Source of the DNA: an uncultured Clostridium sp.
Lineage (GTDB): Bacteria; Bacillota; Clostridia; Lachnospirales; Lachnospiraceae
Direction of reading: 5' to 3'
NCBI GenBank assembly: GCA_947643685.1
Contig: CANRXD010000114.1
Coordinates: 1-6,066, forward strand
DNA: 6,066 nucleotides
Shown piece by piece: positions 1-5,852 of the stretch (the stretch's first letter is position 1; each line of letters begins with the position of its first letter). Made by a program: the position numbers and the translations under genes. Under the pieces are notes generated by a model. That model saw nothing but the letters and a program-made list of their open reading frames with translations. It was not told the origin of the DNA and did no database searches.

Positions 1-126
1 GGGGAAAGCATTTTTGATTATAATCCTCGTTCATCTGCGGTAAAAGATTATCAGGAATTGATTGATGAGATTGCAGACAGGATTCATTTAAAGGAGGCGG
101 TGGAATATGGCAAAGAAAACCAATAA
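1..126 (+). CDS. ParA/Soj-family ATPase, C-terminal end only (5' truncated by window)
   Basis: Reading frame 1 is open from the first base to a TAA at 124-126 and gives 41 residues, beginning GESIFDYNPRSSAVKDYQEL and ending in KENQ. An S-I-F-x-Y-x-P-x-S segment followed by an amphipathic helix with K-D-Y-x-x-L-x-x-E-I is typical of the extreme C-terminus of ParA/Soj-type Walker ATPases, which form ATP-dependent dimers on the nucleoid and position DNA or protein cargo. The Walker A and B motifs lie upstream of the window and cannot be checked. The gene overlaps the next one by 20 bases (107-126), and that gene's ribosome binding site lies inside this frame, so the two are probably co-transcribed and translationally linked. 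A plasmid/ICE ParA or a chromosomal cargo-positioning ParA are both possible. The family call rests on about 25 residues and is tentative; that it is the end of a real gene is more secure. Confidence 0.55.
   Translation, partial: GESIFDYNPRSSAVKDYQELIDEIADRIHLKEAVEYGKENQ
91..97 (+). promoter_or_regulatory. Ribosome binding site of the ComFB-domain gene, inside the parA-like frame
   Basis: AAGGAGG is a near-perfect Shine-Dalgarno sequence ending 9 bases before the ATG at 107. It fixes that start and lies entirely within the last codons of the upstream ParA-like gene, which fits translational coupling of the pair. Confidence 0.85.
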
Positions 127-1069
127 GACATCTCATGTACTGAGTCTGCTTACCAATGGTGCGGACCCGGAGGAAACCTCGGGACAGGATTTGGCGGAAG
201 AGAAAAATACAGAAAAACAGGAAAAAGCAGTGACAGAAGCAGCTCCCATGGAATCCGCGCCCCAGATACCTGCTTCAGGAGACAAGAGGGTCGTTGTGGT
301 GGAAGATCAGGAAGAGGATATTTCTAACAAAATTTTAGACAATTTAGAAAAGCAGCTGGAAAGCCAGGAAGCGCAAAAAACAGGTCAGGAATTACCGGAA
401 GTCGGGATCCATGTGCAGGAAGCACAGGCCAGTGTACAGGATTCTCAGGCCGCTGTGCAGGAGCCGCAGCCTCAGACCGCTGTACCGGAGTCTCAAAATG
501 CGGTACAGGAATCTCAGCCCACCACACAGGAGCCGCAGCCTGCAATTCAGGAGTCTCAGCCCCAGGGGGTGGCGCAAGAGTCCCAGAGCGTAGTTCAGGA
601 ACCTCAGCTTCAGGGTGTACAGGAGTCCCAGACAGTGTCCGGGGAGGAGGTTCAGCCCCAGACTGTGGCGCAGGAACCTCAGCCCACATCGCAGGAGCCC
701 AAGACTGTGTTTCGGGAGCCACGGAACGAGGCAGAGGAATACCGTCAGATAGGGACACAAAAGCTTCAGGATTTGGTTGCGGATTTTGGTGAGGAAGAAT
801 GCCACATTGAAAACGTAATGGAGAATATTATTTCACGTACGGACTTAAAAAAATATATGGACGAATATGGTGTGTGCAAGTGCAGCCGTTGCTGTGCGGA
901 TGTGAAGGCATTGATTTTAACCCGACTTCCGTCCAAGTATGTTGTGGTCCAGAAAGATTCAGTGGCTCCGATGATTGGATTTTATGAAAATAAATTCAGA
1001 GTCATGATTTTCACTGAGATTTTGAAGGCATGTCTGCAGGTCAAGGAAAAACCCAGGCATAATCCATAA
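107..1069 (+). CDS. ComFB-domain protein with long Q/E/P repeat linker
   Basis: This 320-residue protein has three parts. Residues 1-20 are a basic, Ser/Thr-rich peptide (MAKKTNKTSHVLSLLTNG). Residues about 25-210 are acidic and low-complexity, with many copies of QEPQ, QESQ and VQE between 103 and 205, probably disordered. Residues about 232-312 resemble the late-competence ComFB family: N-V-M-E-N near 236-240, the cysteine cluster C257-x-C-x-x-C-C263, and LPSKYV at 274-279. The Bacillus ComFB protein is under 100 residues and is essentially this last part alone, so the long N-terminal arm is an addition. The cysteines suggest metal binding, but this is unproven. Some ComFB relatives, such as cyanobacterial CdgR, are reported to bind cyclic dinucleotides; whether this one does is inference. 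No competence genes are visible here. The start has a strong AAGGAGG. The overlap with the ParA-like gene suggests the two proteins work together. Confidence 0.8.
   Translation: MAKKTNKTSHVLSLLTNGADPEETSGQDLAEEKNTEKQEKAVTEAAPMESAPQIPASGDKRVVVVEDQEEDISNKILDNLEKQLESQEAQKTGQELPEVGIHVQEAQASVQDSQAAVQEPQPQTAVPESQNAVQESQPTTQEPQPAIQESQPQGVAQESQSVVQEPQLQGVQESQTVSGEEVQPQTVAQEPQPTSQEPKTVFREPRNEAEEYRQIGTQKLQDLVADFGEEECHIENVMENIISRTDLKKYMDEYGVCKCSRCCADVKALILTRLPSKYVVVQKDSVAPMIGFYENKFRVMIFTEILKACLQVKEKPRHNP
413..720 (+). repeat. Imperfect tandem repeats encoding the Q-E-P/S-Q linker
   Basis: The region encodes about 100 residues built of short units (VQEPQPQ, VQESQP, AQEPQP and similar) within the ComFB-domain gene. 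At DNA level the 15-mer CAGGAGCCGCAGCCT occurs exactly at 458-472 and again at 527-541, a 69-base offset (23 codons). Other units are diverged. The array keeps frame throughout and contains almost no hydrophobic residues beyond Val and Ala, so it reads as a disordered spacer. Copy number is likely to vary between strains through slippage or recombination. Confidence 0.85.
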
Positions 1070-1240
1070 GCTGTATGAAAATGGCAGCAGTAAGAGGCAT
1101 ATGAACTGTTAGTGAAAACGCATGCAGGGCTGCCTGAACAGGGAGTATAACACCAGAAGCAGTACTTAAAATACAGAAAGTTTCAAAAAGGGGAACAGGG
1201 AAGAGAAAACAGATGTATCCCGACCGTGCATATGGAACTT

Positions 1241-1248
1241 AGGGGGGG
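1241..1248 (+). promoter_or_regulatory. G-run ribosome binding site of the tandem 3D gene
   Basis: AGGGGGGG ends 6 bases before the ATG at 1255. It deviates from AGGAGG but can pair in part with the 16S 3' end, and it is the only purine tract at the right distance, supporting this start over the in-frame ones downstream. Confidence 0.6.
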
Positions 1249-1254
1249 ATCTCG

Positions 1255-2094
1255 ATGTTGAAAGAACATTTTGGCGTAAAAAAACGGTTTCTGACTGCTG
1301 TTCAATGCAGTGTGGGAGCAGCAGTAATTTTAATCTGTGTTCTGACAACTGTGGCTACCTGTAATGGAGATACGGAAACGACTGGAAAGGAATTGGCAAC
1401 AATTGCCCCATTGGAGGAGAGTGCAATTACACTTGTTTTGAATGAAGGCCAGGAGAAAACTTCTTTAAATTCAGCTGAAGAAGCGAAAACGGAAGAATAT
1501 CTGGGAGAGATGGAGATAGCCGCTTATTGCAGCTGTAAACGCTGTATAAAGGATTCGGACGGTTATATTACCTATTCCGGGCAGAGACCGGCTCAGGGGA
1601 TTACTGTGGCTGCCGATCTTGGGCTTTTTCAGATAGGGGATAAATTACGGATTGGAGATCATGTATATGAAGTACAGGATAAGCTGTCGTCTGGCGCCAA
1701 AGAAAAGCTGAGTCTGTATTTTGACAATCATGAGGAGGCCCTGGCCTTTGGAAGGACGAAGCTTCCGGTATATCTGCTCCATCAGGAGGAAATGAATGAT
1801 GGGACATCGTTGGGAGTTTTTGAGATTACCGGCTATTGCGGCTGCGAGGAATGCTGCGGAGAGAAAGAGGTTTATCTGACAAAATCTGAAACCATACCAA
1901 AATCGGAACATACTGTGGCGGCTGATTTAAGCGTTCTGGAAATGGGTACAAAAATAGAAATTGACGGGGTTGTTTACACCGTAGAGGACACAGGAAAACG
2001 TGTAAAGGGAAACGTAATTGACATTTACTTTGATACCCATGAGGAAGCGGTTCGATTTGGAAGACAAAAGAAGGAAGTATATCTGGTTCAATAA
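1255..2094 (+). CDS. Membrane-anchored protein with two tandem 3D domains
   Basis: The protein has 279 residues. A basic start (KKR at 9-11) is followed by a hydrophobic segment at about 12-36, a signal anchor or signal peptide, placing the rest outside the membrane. Two homologous 3D-type (double-psi beta-barrel) domains follow, at about 85-175 and 187-278. Each begins with a cysteine motif (YCSCKRC at 91; YCGCEECC at 194), then VAAD, a V-[QE]-D step, and YFD-[NT]-HEEA-x-x-FGR. The family is related in fold to MltA lytic transglycosylases and acts on peptidoglycan; it is named for three conserved aspartates. Copy 2 keeps all three (D224, D245 in DTG, D256). Copy 1 keeps D121 and D142 but has K-L after D142 instead of T-G and Ser153 at the third position, so it is probably inactive. 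A poly-G Shine-Dalgarno precedes the ATG. The gene lies 12 bases upstream of the next one, which suggests one transcript. The substrate is not shown by the sequence. Confidence 0.85.
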   Translation: MLKEHFGVKKRFLTAVQCSVGAAVILICVLTTVATCNGDTETTGKELATIAPLEESAITLVLNEGQEKTSLNSAEEAKTEEYLGEMEIAAYCSCKRCIKDSDGYITYSGQRPAQGITVAADLGLFQIGDKLRIGDHVYEVQDKLSSGAKEKLSLYFDNHEEALAFGRTKLPVYLLHQEEMNDGTSLGVFEITGYCGCEECCGEKEVYLTKSETIPKSEHTVAADLSVLEMGTKIEIDGVVYTVEDTGKRVKGNVIDIYFDTHEEAVRFGRQKKEVYLVQ

Positions 2095-2106
2095 TAGGAG
2101 ATTTTT

Positions 2107-3303
2107 ATGGAGCGATTAATATATGAAGGCCGTTTTCTTGTTAACACAGTAGGCGGAATTATGCGCCAGGATGATTTGCGGGTAATGTATGGCCGGATGA
2201 ACTGGGAAAAGATATTCCGGGAAGCAGACTACCATAAAATTGCCAATATCATATATTTAGCTTGTTTGGGAAATGGTGATCAGATACCGGATCGGTGGAG
2301 GGAGCGGCTTTTTGATCGTTACCAGAAATCTCTGATGTTTGGGGATGTATACAAGGATGCCCAGAAGGAAGTTCTGATGATGATGGAAATGATGAAGCTT
2401 CCCTGTTTTGTTATTTCTTCCTGTGCAATCCGCGAGTTATATCCTGTTCCGGAGATGGCGGACTGCGGACTTCTTAAGATTTTGGTGGATGAAAAAAGTT
2501 ATGCCCTGGCGAAGGGATATATGATAGATTTAGGTTATGAATCAGACCGTCTATATAAAGGATACGGAGAACATATGAAGAATGCTGCCGGCTTCGACAT
2601 GGAGCTTTATCATAAGCTGCCGTTCCGCACAAAACTGTATGATAAAAATATAAAACTTATGTTGGAAATGGCGCCTTTTTTTGACAACTATCAATATGTG
2701 AGGGCGCTTTCCATTGAGAATCAGTTTGTTTACAGACTGGCAAAGGCAGCTTATGCCTATGTAATGGATGAGCTTTTGCTCCGTGATGTCCTGGATTTAT
2801 TCGTATTTCACAGGCATTGGCAGGAGAAAATGAATATGGAATCTGTTGAGAGGAGACTGGTGAATTTCCGGATCGATGAATTGTGTGAAAAAATTCTGCA
2901 GATTGCATATATGTGGTTTGGGAGCAAAGAGGATCGGGCAACAGATGGCCTGCCTGAGGATATCCATGTATATGATAATCTGGAAAACAGAATTTTGAGC
3001 AGAGGTTATCTGAACAAAGAAACCAGTCAACAGGCATTAAAGCTTGAGCGTTTAATCCGGCGGGAAATTAAAAAAGAGCAGGCCCGGGAAAAGAGAGCAG
3101 CTTTCACTGAAAAGTGGAGCAAGAGATGGAAAAAAATAAAACGCATGTTAAGCTGGGCTTTTCCAGAATACAGATATATGTGTGTCATTTACCCCATTCT
3201 GGAAAATATTCCAATTCTTCTGCCGATCTGTTGGATATGGAGAGGAATACGGCAGTTAAAGATATTGATTACAAGTAATCTATTTAAAAGGAAGTCCGAT
3301 TGA
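2107..3303 (+). CDS. NTP_transf_5-like protein lacking the usual catalytic motif
   Basis: This 398-residue protein matches the overall plan of the uncharacterised nucleotidyltransferase family (NTP_transf_5). It has a helical N-terminal part, a core around 98-172, a helical C-terminal half, and near the end FPEYRYMCVIYPILENIP (352-369) followed by LLPICWIWR (371-379), like the F-P-x-Y-x-x-M-x-x-x-Y-P-x-L...L-L-P-x-x-W-x-x-R tail common in this family. Family members usually carry an LKG step, then R-x-x-x-D-I-D-x-L-V in the core. Here the matching segment (100-127) reads CFVISSCAIRELYPVPEMAD then CGLLKILV: the glycine is gone and both aspartates of D-x-D are replaced by Leu/Lys. Nucleotidyl transfer is therefore unlikely unless other residues serve. 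The frame is intact, so this is a diverged protein rather than a pseudogene. AGGAG at 2096-2100 gives a good start, 12 bases after the 3D gene, implying co-transcription. Its biological role is unknown. Confidence 0.65.
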   Translation: MERLIYEGRFLVNTVGGIMRQDDLRVMYGRMNWEKIFREADYHKIANIIYLACLGNGDQIPDRWRERLFDRYQKSLMFGDVYKDAQKEVLMMMEMMKLPCFVISSCAIRELYPVPEMADCGLLKILVDEKSYALAKGYMIDLGYESDRLYKGYGEHMKNAAGFDMELYHKLPFRTKLYDKNIKLMLEMAPFFDNYQYVRALSIENQFVYRLAKAAYAYVMDELLLRDVLDLFVFHRHWQEKMNMESVERRLVNFRIDELCEKILQIAYMWFGSKEDRATDGLPEDIHVYDNLENRILSRGYLNKETSQQALKLERLIRREIKKEQAREKRAAFTEKWSKRWKKIKRMLSWAFPEYRYMCVIYPILENIPILLPICWIWRGIRQLKILITSNLFKRKSD

Positions 3304-3324
3304 TATTATTCACGGACTTCCTTT
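3287..3324. terminator. Bidirectional terminator shared by the two converging gene groups
   Basis: AAAGGAAGTCCG (3287-3298) and CGGACTTCCTTT (3313-3324) form a perfect 12-bp stem around a 14-base loop. In the minus direction the stem runs into CTTTTAAATA, giving a short U run; in the plus direction only TTT follows within the stem arm, so termination may be stronger for the csrA side. The stem is made of the last sense codons of the two converging genes, and the loop holds both stop codons (TGA at 3301-3303 plus; TAA at 3308-3306 minus). Confidence 0.75.
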
Positions 3325-3551
3325 CGCTGTTGTTCCAGTACTTCCTGTAAAGAGTGAATGGAATTAATAGAAGGGAGAAGAGAGGCCTCGTTTGTTTCCG
3401 CTACGATGGCCAGCTCCTCCCGCATAATTTTAATATCCTTGGGGGCGTCAATTGCCAGACGAACCCCCATAGACGTACTTTCAAGCACTGTGACTCTGAT
3501 TTGATCCCCTATTAAAATACTTTCGTTCGTTTTCCGATGCAATATCAGCAT
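3306..3551 (-). CDS. csrA: CsrA, post-transcriptional RNA-binding regulator
   Basis: The 81-residue protein begins MLILHRKTNESILIGDQIRV and contains GVRLAIDAPKDIKIMREE at 29-46, the core signature of CsrA/RsmA. The RNA-contacting positions known from the family, L4, R6 and R44, are all present. CsrA homodimers bind GGA motifs in mRNA leaders; in Firmicutes the main known target is the flagellin leader, where binding blocks the ribosome. It is longer than the E. coli protein (61 residues) and a little longer than the B. subtilis one (74). The C-terminal extension (about 58-81) is the part FliW contacts in Bacillus-type CsrA, which fits the fliW gene just upstream. The start has AGGAG at 3560-3564, 8 bases from the ATG. 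The gap to fliW is 16 bases. It is the last gene of the operon before the shared terminator. Confidence 0.97.
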   Translation of the reverse strand: MLILHRKTNESILIGDQIRVTVLESTSMGVRLAIDAPKDIKIMREELAIVAETNEASLLPSINSIHSLQEVLEQQRKEVRE

Positions 3552-3567
3552 TGCAATTACTCCTGTC

Positions 3568-4017
3568 TTATGGTTTTTTTATGATGCTGGAAAAAGTACT
3601 CAGTTTATGGCGGTATCCGTAATTGGTATTTTCTAAAATTACCTGACGGGCGGCTTTCGTTTTAGGATTGATAGCCAGCGGACATTTGAGATTCACAGTG
3701 TCCTCAAGGTAGTTGTTTTTTATGACACATACTGCATAATAGGAAAGCTCATTGCTGCTTTCTGCTTCCAGAGAAGCCAGATCTTCCGCCTCCAGTTCAG
3801 GGGAATAATCCGGACATAAAGCGGTAGGCGTAATAACTACAAAAGCCACCTGGGAGTTTTCAACGGACTGCATCAAAAGCAGGGACTCATTCTCCTCGTC
3901 TAAACGCAGAGGAAGAAACTGTTTCAAATCAGGGAAGCCAAAGAAGCCATCCGCTACCGTAATTAAATCAGACAGCTTATATTCGACTTCACCATAATAA
4001 TCCGTTTGTATTTTCAT
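3568..4017 (-). CDS. fliW: FliW, flagellar assembly factor and CsrA antagonist
   Basis: The 149-residue protein matches the FliW family over its full length: MKIQTDYYGEVEY at the start, GFFGFPDLKQF at 24-34, MQSVENSQVAFVVITP at 49-64, LKCPLAINPKT at 110-120, QVIL at 125-128 and YRHKL at 135-139. FliW is cytoplasmic and binds either flagellin or CsrA. When flagellin is exported during filament growth, freed FliW sequesters CsrA and relieves the block on flagellin translation. Length is normal for the family. AAAGG at 4028-4032 on this strand precedes the ATG by 10 bases. It sits 26 bases after the YviE-like gene and 16 bases before csrA, the standard Firmicutes arrangement that puts the partner pair in the same transcript as the hook-filament junction genes. 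Confidence 0.97.
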   Translation of the reverse strand: MKIQTDYYGEVEYKLSDLITVADGFFGFPDLKQFLPLRLDEENESLLLMQSVENSQVAFVVITPTALCPDYSPELEAEDLASLEAESSNELSYYAVCVIKNNYLEDTVNLKCPLAINPKTKAARQVILENTNYGYRHKLSTFSSIIKKP

Positions 4018-4043
4018 GAAAAATCAGCCTTTCCGAGCTGCTG

Positions 4044-4637
4044 TTATGCCTGTATATCAATCAGGCCCCCGGCAGCGTCTTTGCGGGGAGGTACATAGTT
4101 AAAATCACCCAGATATTCAAACTGAACCTCCGGATACTGTGTTATAATCGTTACGGACATGGCCGGAATGTAAGACAGGTCCCCTTTTGCAATACGGAAT
4201 TCAAAAGCTTCCCGCTGCACAAAATACTCAGAAACGGACTCAGAATTACTCGCGGCAACTGTCGAAGATTCTCCGGCATTGGAGGAAACAGAGTCTGTCT
4301 GTTGTGACGATGGATAATTTAATACAGAGGCCGTATCAAAACCTCGCATGCTTTTCTGGGATGCGGCCGAAACCGACGGAGCCGTTCCCGGATCTGATCC
4401 GGAGCTTTGTGAAGGAATGTCCACGGTGGGACCGGAAGAAAAGGTCTGCCGGTATTTGCTCATGAAATCCAGGCTGGAAGAATTCCCCTTGATATGGTGT
4501 TGGCTCTGATAAGCGTGATAAAGGGAAAAAATCCTTTGCCGTTCTGCCGCAACTGTCTTAGAGGGAACCAGCCGGGCATTTTGTGTAAAACGGGTAGATT
4601 GGAAAGGAATAGAAGTAACCTTAATAAGCGCTACCAT
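4044..4637 (-). CDS. YviE-like (DUF6470) protein of the flagellar operon
   Basis: This 197-residue protein is identified mainly by position, between flgL and fliW, where B. subtilis has yviE, and by its ends. The start MVALIKVTSIPFQSTRF and the tail, with FEFRIAKGDLSYIPAMSVTI (146-165) then QYPEVQFEYLGDFNYVPP (167-184), resemble the beta-rich, Tyr/Pro-containing segments of DUF6470 proteins. The centre, about 64-136, is very rich in Ser, with Thr, Pro, Gln and Ala, and looks disordered. No signal peptide, membrane segment or catalytic motif is visible. Function is unknown in the family; co-transcription with flgL and fliW points to a role in flagellum assembly or its regulation. The ribosome binding site is the G-rich AGGGGGTGGA at 4650-4641, close before the ATG; the gap to flgL is 28 bases. 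The family call is moderate because the middle is so diverged. Confidence 0.75.
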   Translation of the reverse strand: MVALIKVTSIPFQSTRFTQNARLVPSKTVAAERQRIFSLYHAYQSQHHIKGNSSSLDFMSKYRQTFSSGPTVDIPSQSSGSDPGTAPSVSAASQKSMRGFDTASVLNYPSSQQTDSVSSNAGESSTVAASNSESVSEYFVQREAFEFRIAKGDLSYIPAMSVTIITQYPEVQFEYLGDFNYVPPRKDAAGGLIDIQA

Positions 4638-4665
4638 ATGTCCACCCCCTGTCTAAGTATAAAAA

Positions 4666-5826
4666 TCAGCGCATAAAATCAAATAAAGATGTTCCAAACA
4701 TATAGGAACTGACCTTCAGCGCAGCATTGTAAGATTGCTGATAGGAATACATTTCAATAATAGAATCATAGGGATCTGCACCCAGTTTGTTTTTGTATTG
4801 TTCCGTCAGGTTAATTTTGTCTAATCCCAGGCGGTCTTCCGTAGTTCCCAGAATGTTATATTTATTACCCAGGTCACTGTATACGGTACCAAGCCGGTGC
4901 TCTGAAGCGGTCATCTTATCCATGACCGGGGCAAGGGTTTCTCTGAACTGTGTTTTTTCGCCATCTACCATGTAAGTATCTATTGATTTCACCGCCTGAG
5001 CAATTAATCCGATGGGACTTTCGTTTAGAAGTTCCTTTATCTGACCTTTTAATTTATCAGGATCTGAATCAGCCTGTGCTTTGACTGTATCAGAAGACAG
5101 GCCAGTAATGGCGTTTAAGCCTCCGGTATAGGTGTCTACCAGGGTTTCACGATCATAGATCGTTCCGTAGCCAATATCCATTCTTCCCTGTTCGCTCATG
5201 GCCCTGACAATAGCGTTAAGAGTTTCGTCTTCACCCATATTTGCTCCGTTTGGATCTGTGCCGGTGAACTTATACTGATAGTTTCCGTCTGCCTGTTCTT
5301 CCATTTTCATTTCCATTATAGTCGCATTTTTATCACCGGGGAACTTATGGGTATAGGTCAGAGTCATTCCATCAGCGCTGAGGGAAAATGGAGGAGTAGA
5401 GACATCATTGCCCCCATAAATGTAAAAGTCACGATATTGAGCGTTTAAATCGTTGGCCATGGTCTGCTGATATGCCAGAAGTTCATCCTTGGTAGTCTGC
5501 ACTAAACCGGGGTCTATATTACTGGTTTCAGTAAGAATATATTCCACACGACCTTTTGCTTTTGATAATCTTGTCTGAATATCTCTGACACCAAGCTCCT
5601 GCTGATACAGACGATTCTGTACGTCCGGGATCAGATTCAGTTTGCTCAGCGTATCCAGATACTGGTTATCAATCTTTTTTCCCTCATAATAAGCGAGGGG
5701 ATTATCCGCAGCCGCTTCATAGGCTTTTCCGCTGGATAGTTTATTCATGCTTTTATTAAGGCGACCGTGAACATCGTTGACAGAACTGCTGAAATTACGA
5801 AAAGTCGCACTGTTTGTAACACGCAT
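4666..5826 (-). CDS. flgL: FlgL (HAP3), flagellar hook-filament junction protein
   Basis: The 386-residue protein has the flagellin-like termini of FlgL. The N-terminal coiled-coil starts MRVTNSATFRNFSSSVNDVH and includes LNKSMNKLSSGKAYEAAADN at 23-42, the conserved L-S-S-G-K...D-[ND]-P motif. FYIYGGN at 134-140 followed by PPFSL at 145-149 corresponds to the F-x-G...P-F step typical of FlgL. The C-terminal helix ends YSYQQSYNAALKVSSYMFGT then SLFDFMR, the usual S-L-x-D-F end. FlgL is exported by the flagellar type III system and forms the second ring between FlgK and the filament. It is longer than many FlgL proteins (about 300 residues), with the extra length in the surface-exposed middle (about 150-330). 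No signal peptide is present, as expected for this export route. GGAGG at 5842-5838 lies 11 bases from the ATG, and flgK ends 26 bases upstream. Confidence 0.95.
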   Translation of the reverse strand: MRVTNSATFRNFSSSVNDVHGRLNKSMNKLSSGKAYEAAADNPLAYYEGKKIDNQYLDTLSKLNLIPDVQNRLYQQELGVRDIQTRLSKAKGRVEYILTETSNIDPGLVQTTKDELLAYQQTMANDLNAQYRDFYIYGGNDVSTPPFSLSADGMTLTYTHKFPGDKNATIMEMKMEEQADGNYQYKFTGTDPNGANMGEDETLNAIVRAMSEQGRMDIGYGTIYDRETLVDTYTGGLNAITGLSSDTVKAQADSDPDKLKGQIKELLNESPIGLIAQAVKSIDTYMVDGEKTQFRETLAPVMDKMTASEHRLGTVYSDLGNKYNILGTTEDRLGLDKINLTEQYKNKLGADPYDSIIEMYSYQQSYNAALKVSSYMFGTSLFDFMR

Positions 5827-5852
5827 AATGAACTGTACCTCCGTTTCTTATA

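Noticed and set aside
411..593. Plus-strand 60-codon frame inside the ComFB-domain gene
   Set aside because: It is a shifted reading of the same repeats, rich in Arg, Ser and Leu, and fully contained in a well-supported gene.
324..805. Two long minus-strand open frames of 144 and 137 codons opposite the ComFB-domain gene
   Set aside because: They are antisense images of the Q/E/P repeat region, with Leu/Arg- or Pro/Ala-rich composition, no family resemblance and no convincing ribosome binding site.
1124..1135. Short inverted repeat CAGG-GCTG-CCTG as a terminator after the ComFB-domain gene
   Set aside because: The stem is only about 4 bp and no T run follows, so intrinsic termination is not supported.
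1146..1151. TATAAC as a -10 box for the tandem 3D gene
   Set aside because: No -35-like hexamer lies 16-18 bases upstream (TGCAGG is found there) and there is no extended -10. The 185-base gap 1070-1254 probably holds a promoter, but I cannot place it.
1232..1261. Nine-codon frame (ATG at 1232) overlapping the start of the 3D gene, as a leader peptide
   Set aside because: It has no ribosome binding site and its codons simply cover the Shine-Dalgarno of the real gene; such short frames are expected by chance.
2657..3037. Minus-strand frames of 126 and 77 codons opposite the nucleotidyltransferase-like gene
   Set aside because: They are shadows of a clearly coding frame, with no domain resemblance and no start signal.
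3550..3557. Palindrome ATTGCAAT at the csrA start as an operator
   Set aside because: It is only 8 bases, inside an operon and between Shine-Dalgarno and ATG; nothing links it to a regulator.
4187..4676. Plus-strand frames of 92 and 60 codons opposite the YviE-like gene
   Set aside because: They are antisense to a gene in a conserved flagellar operon position, have no ribosome binding site and no recognisable sequence.
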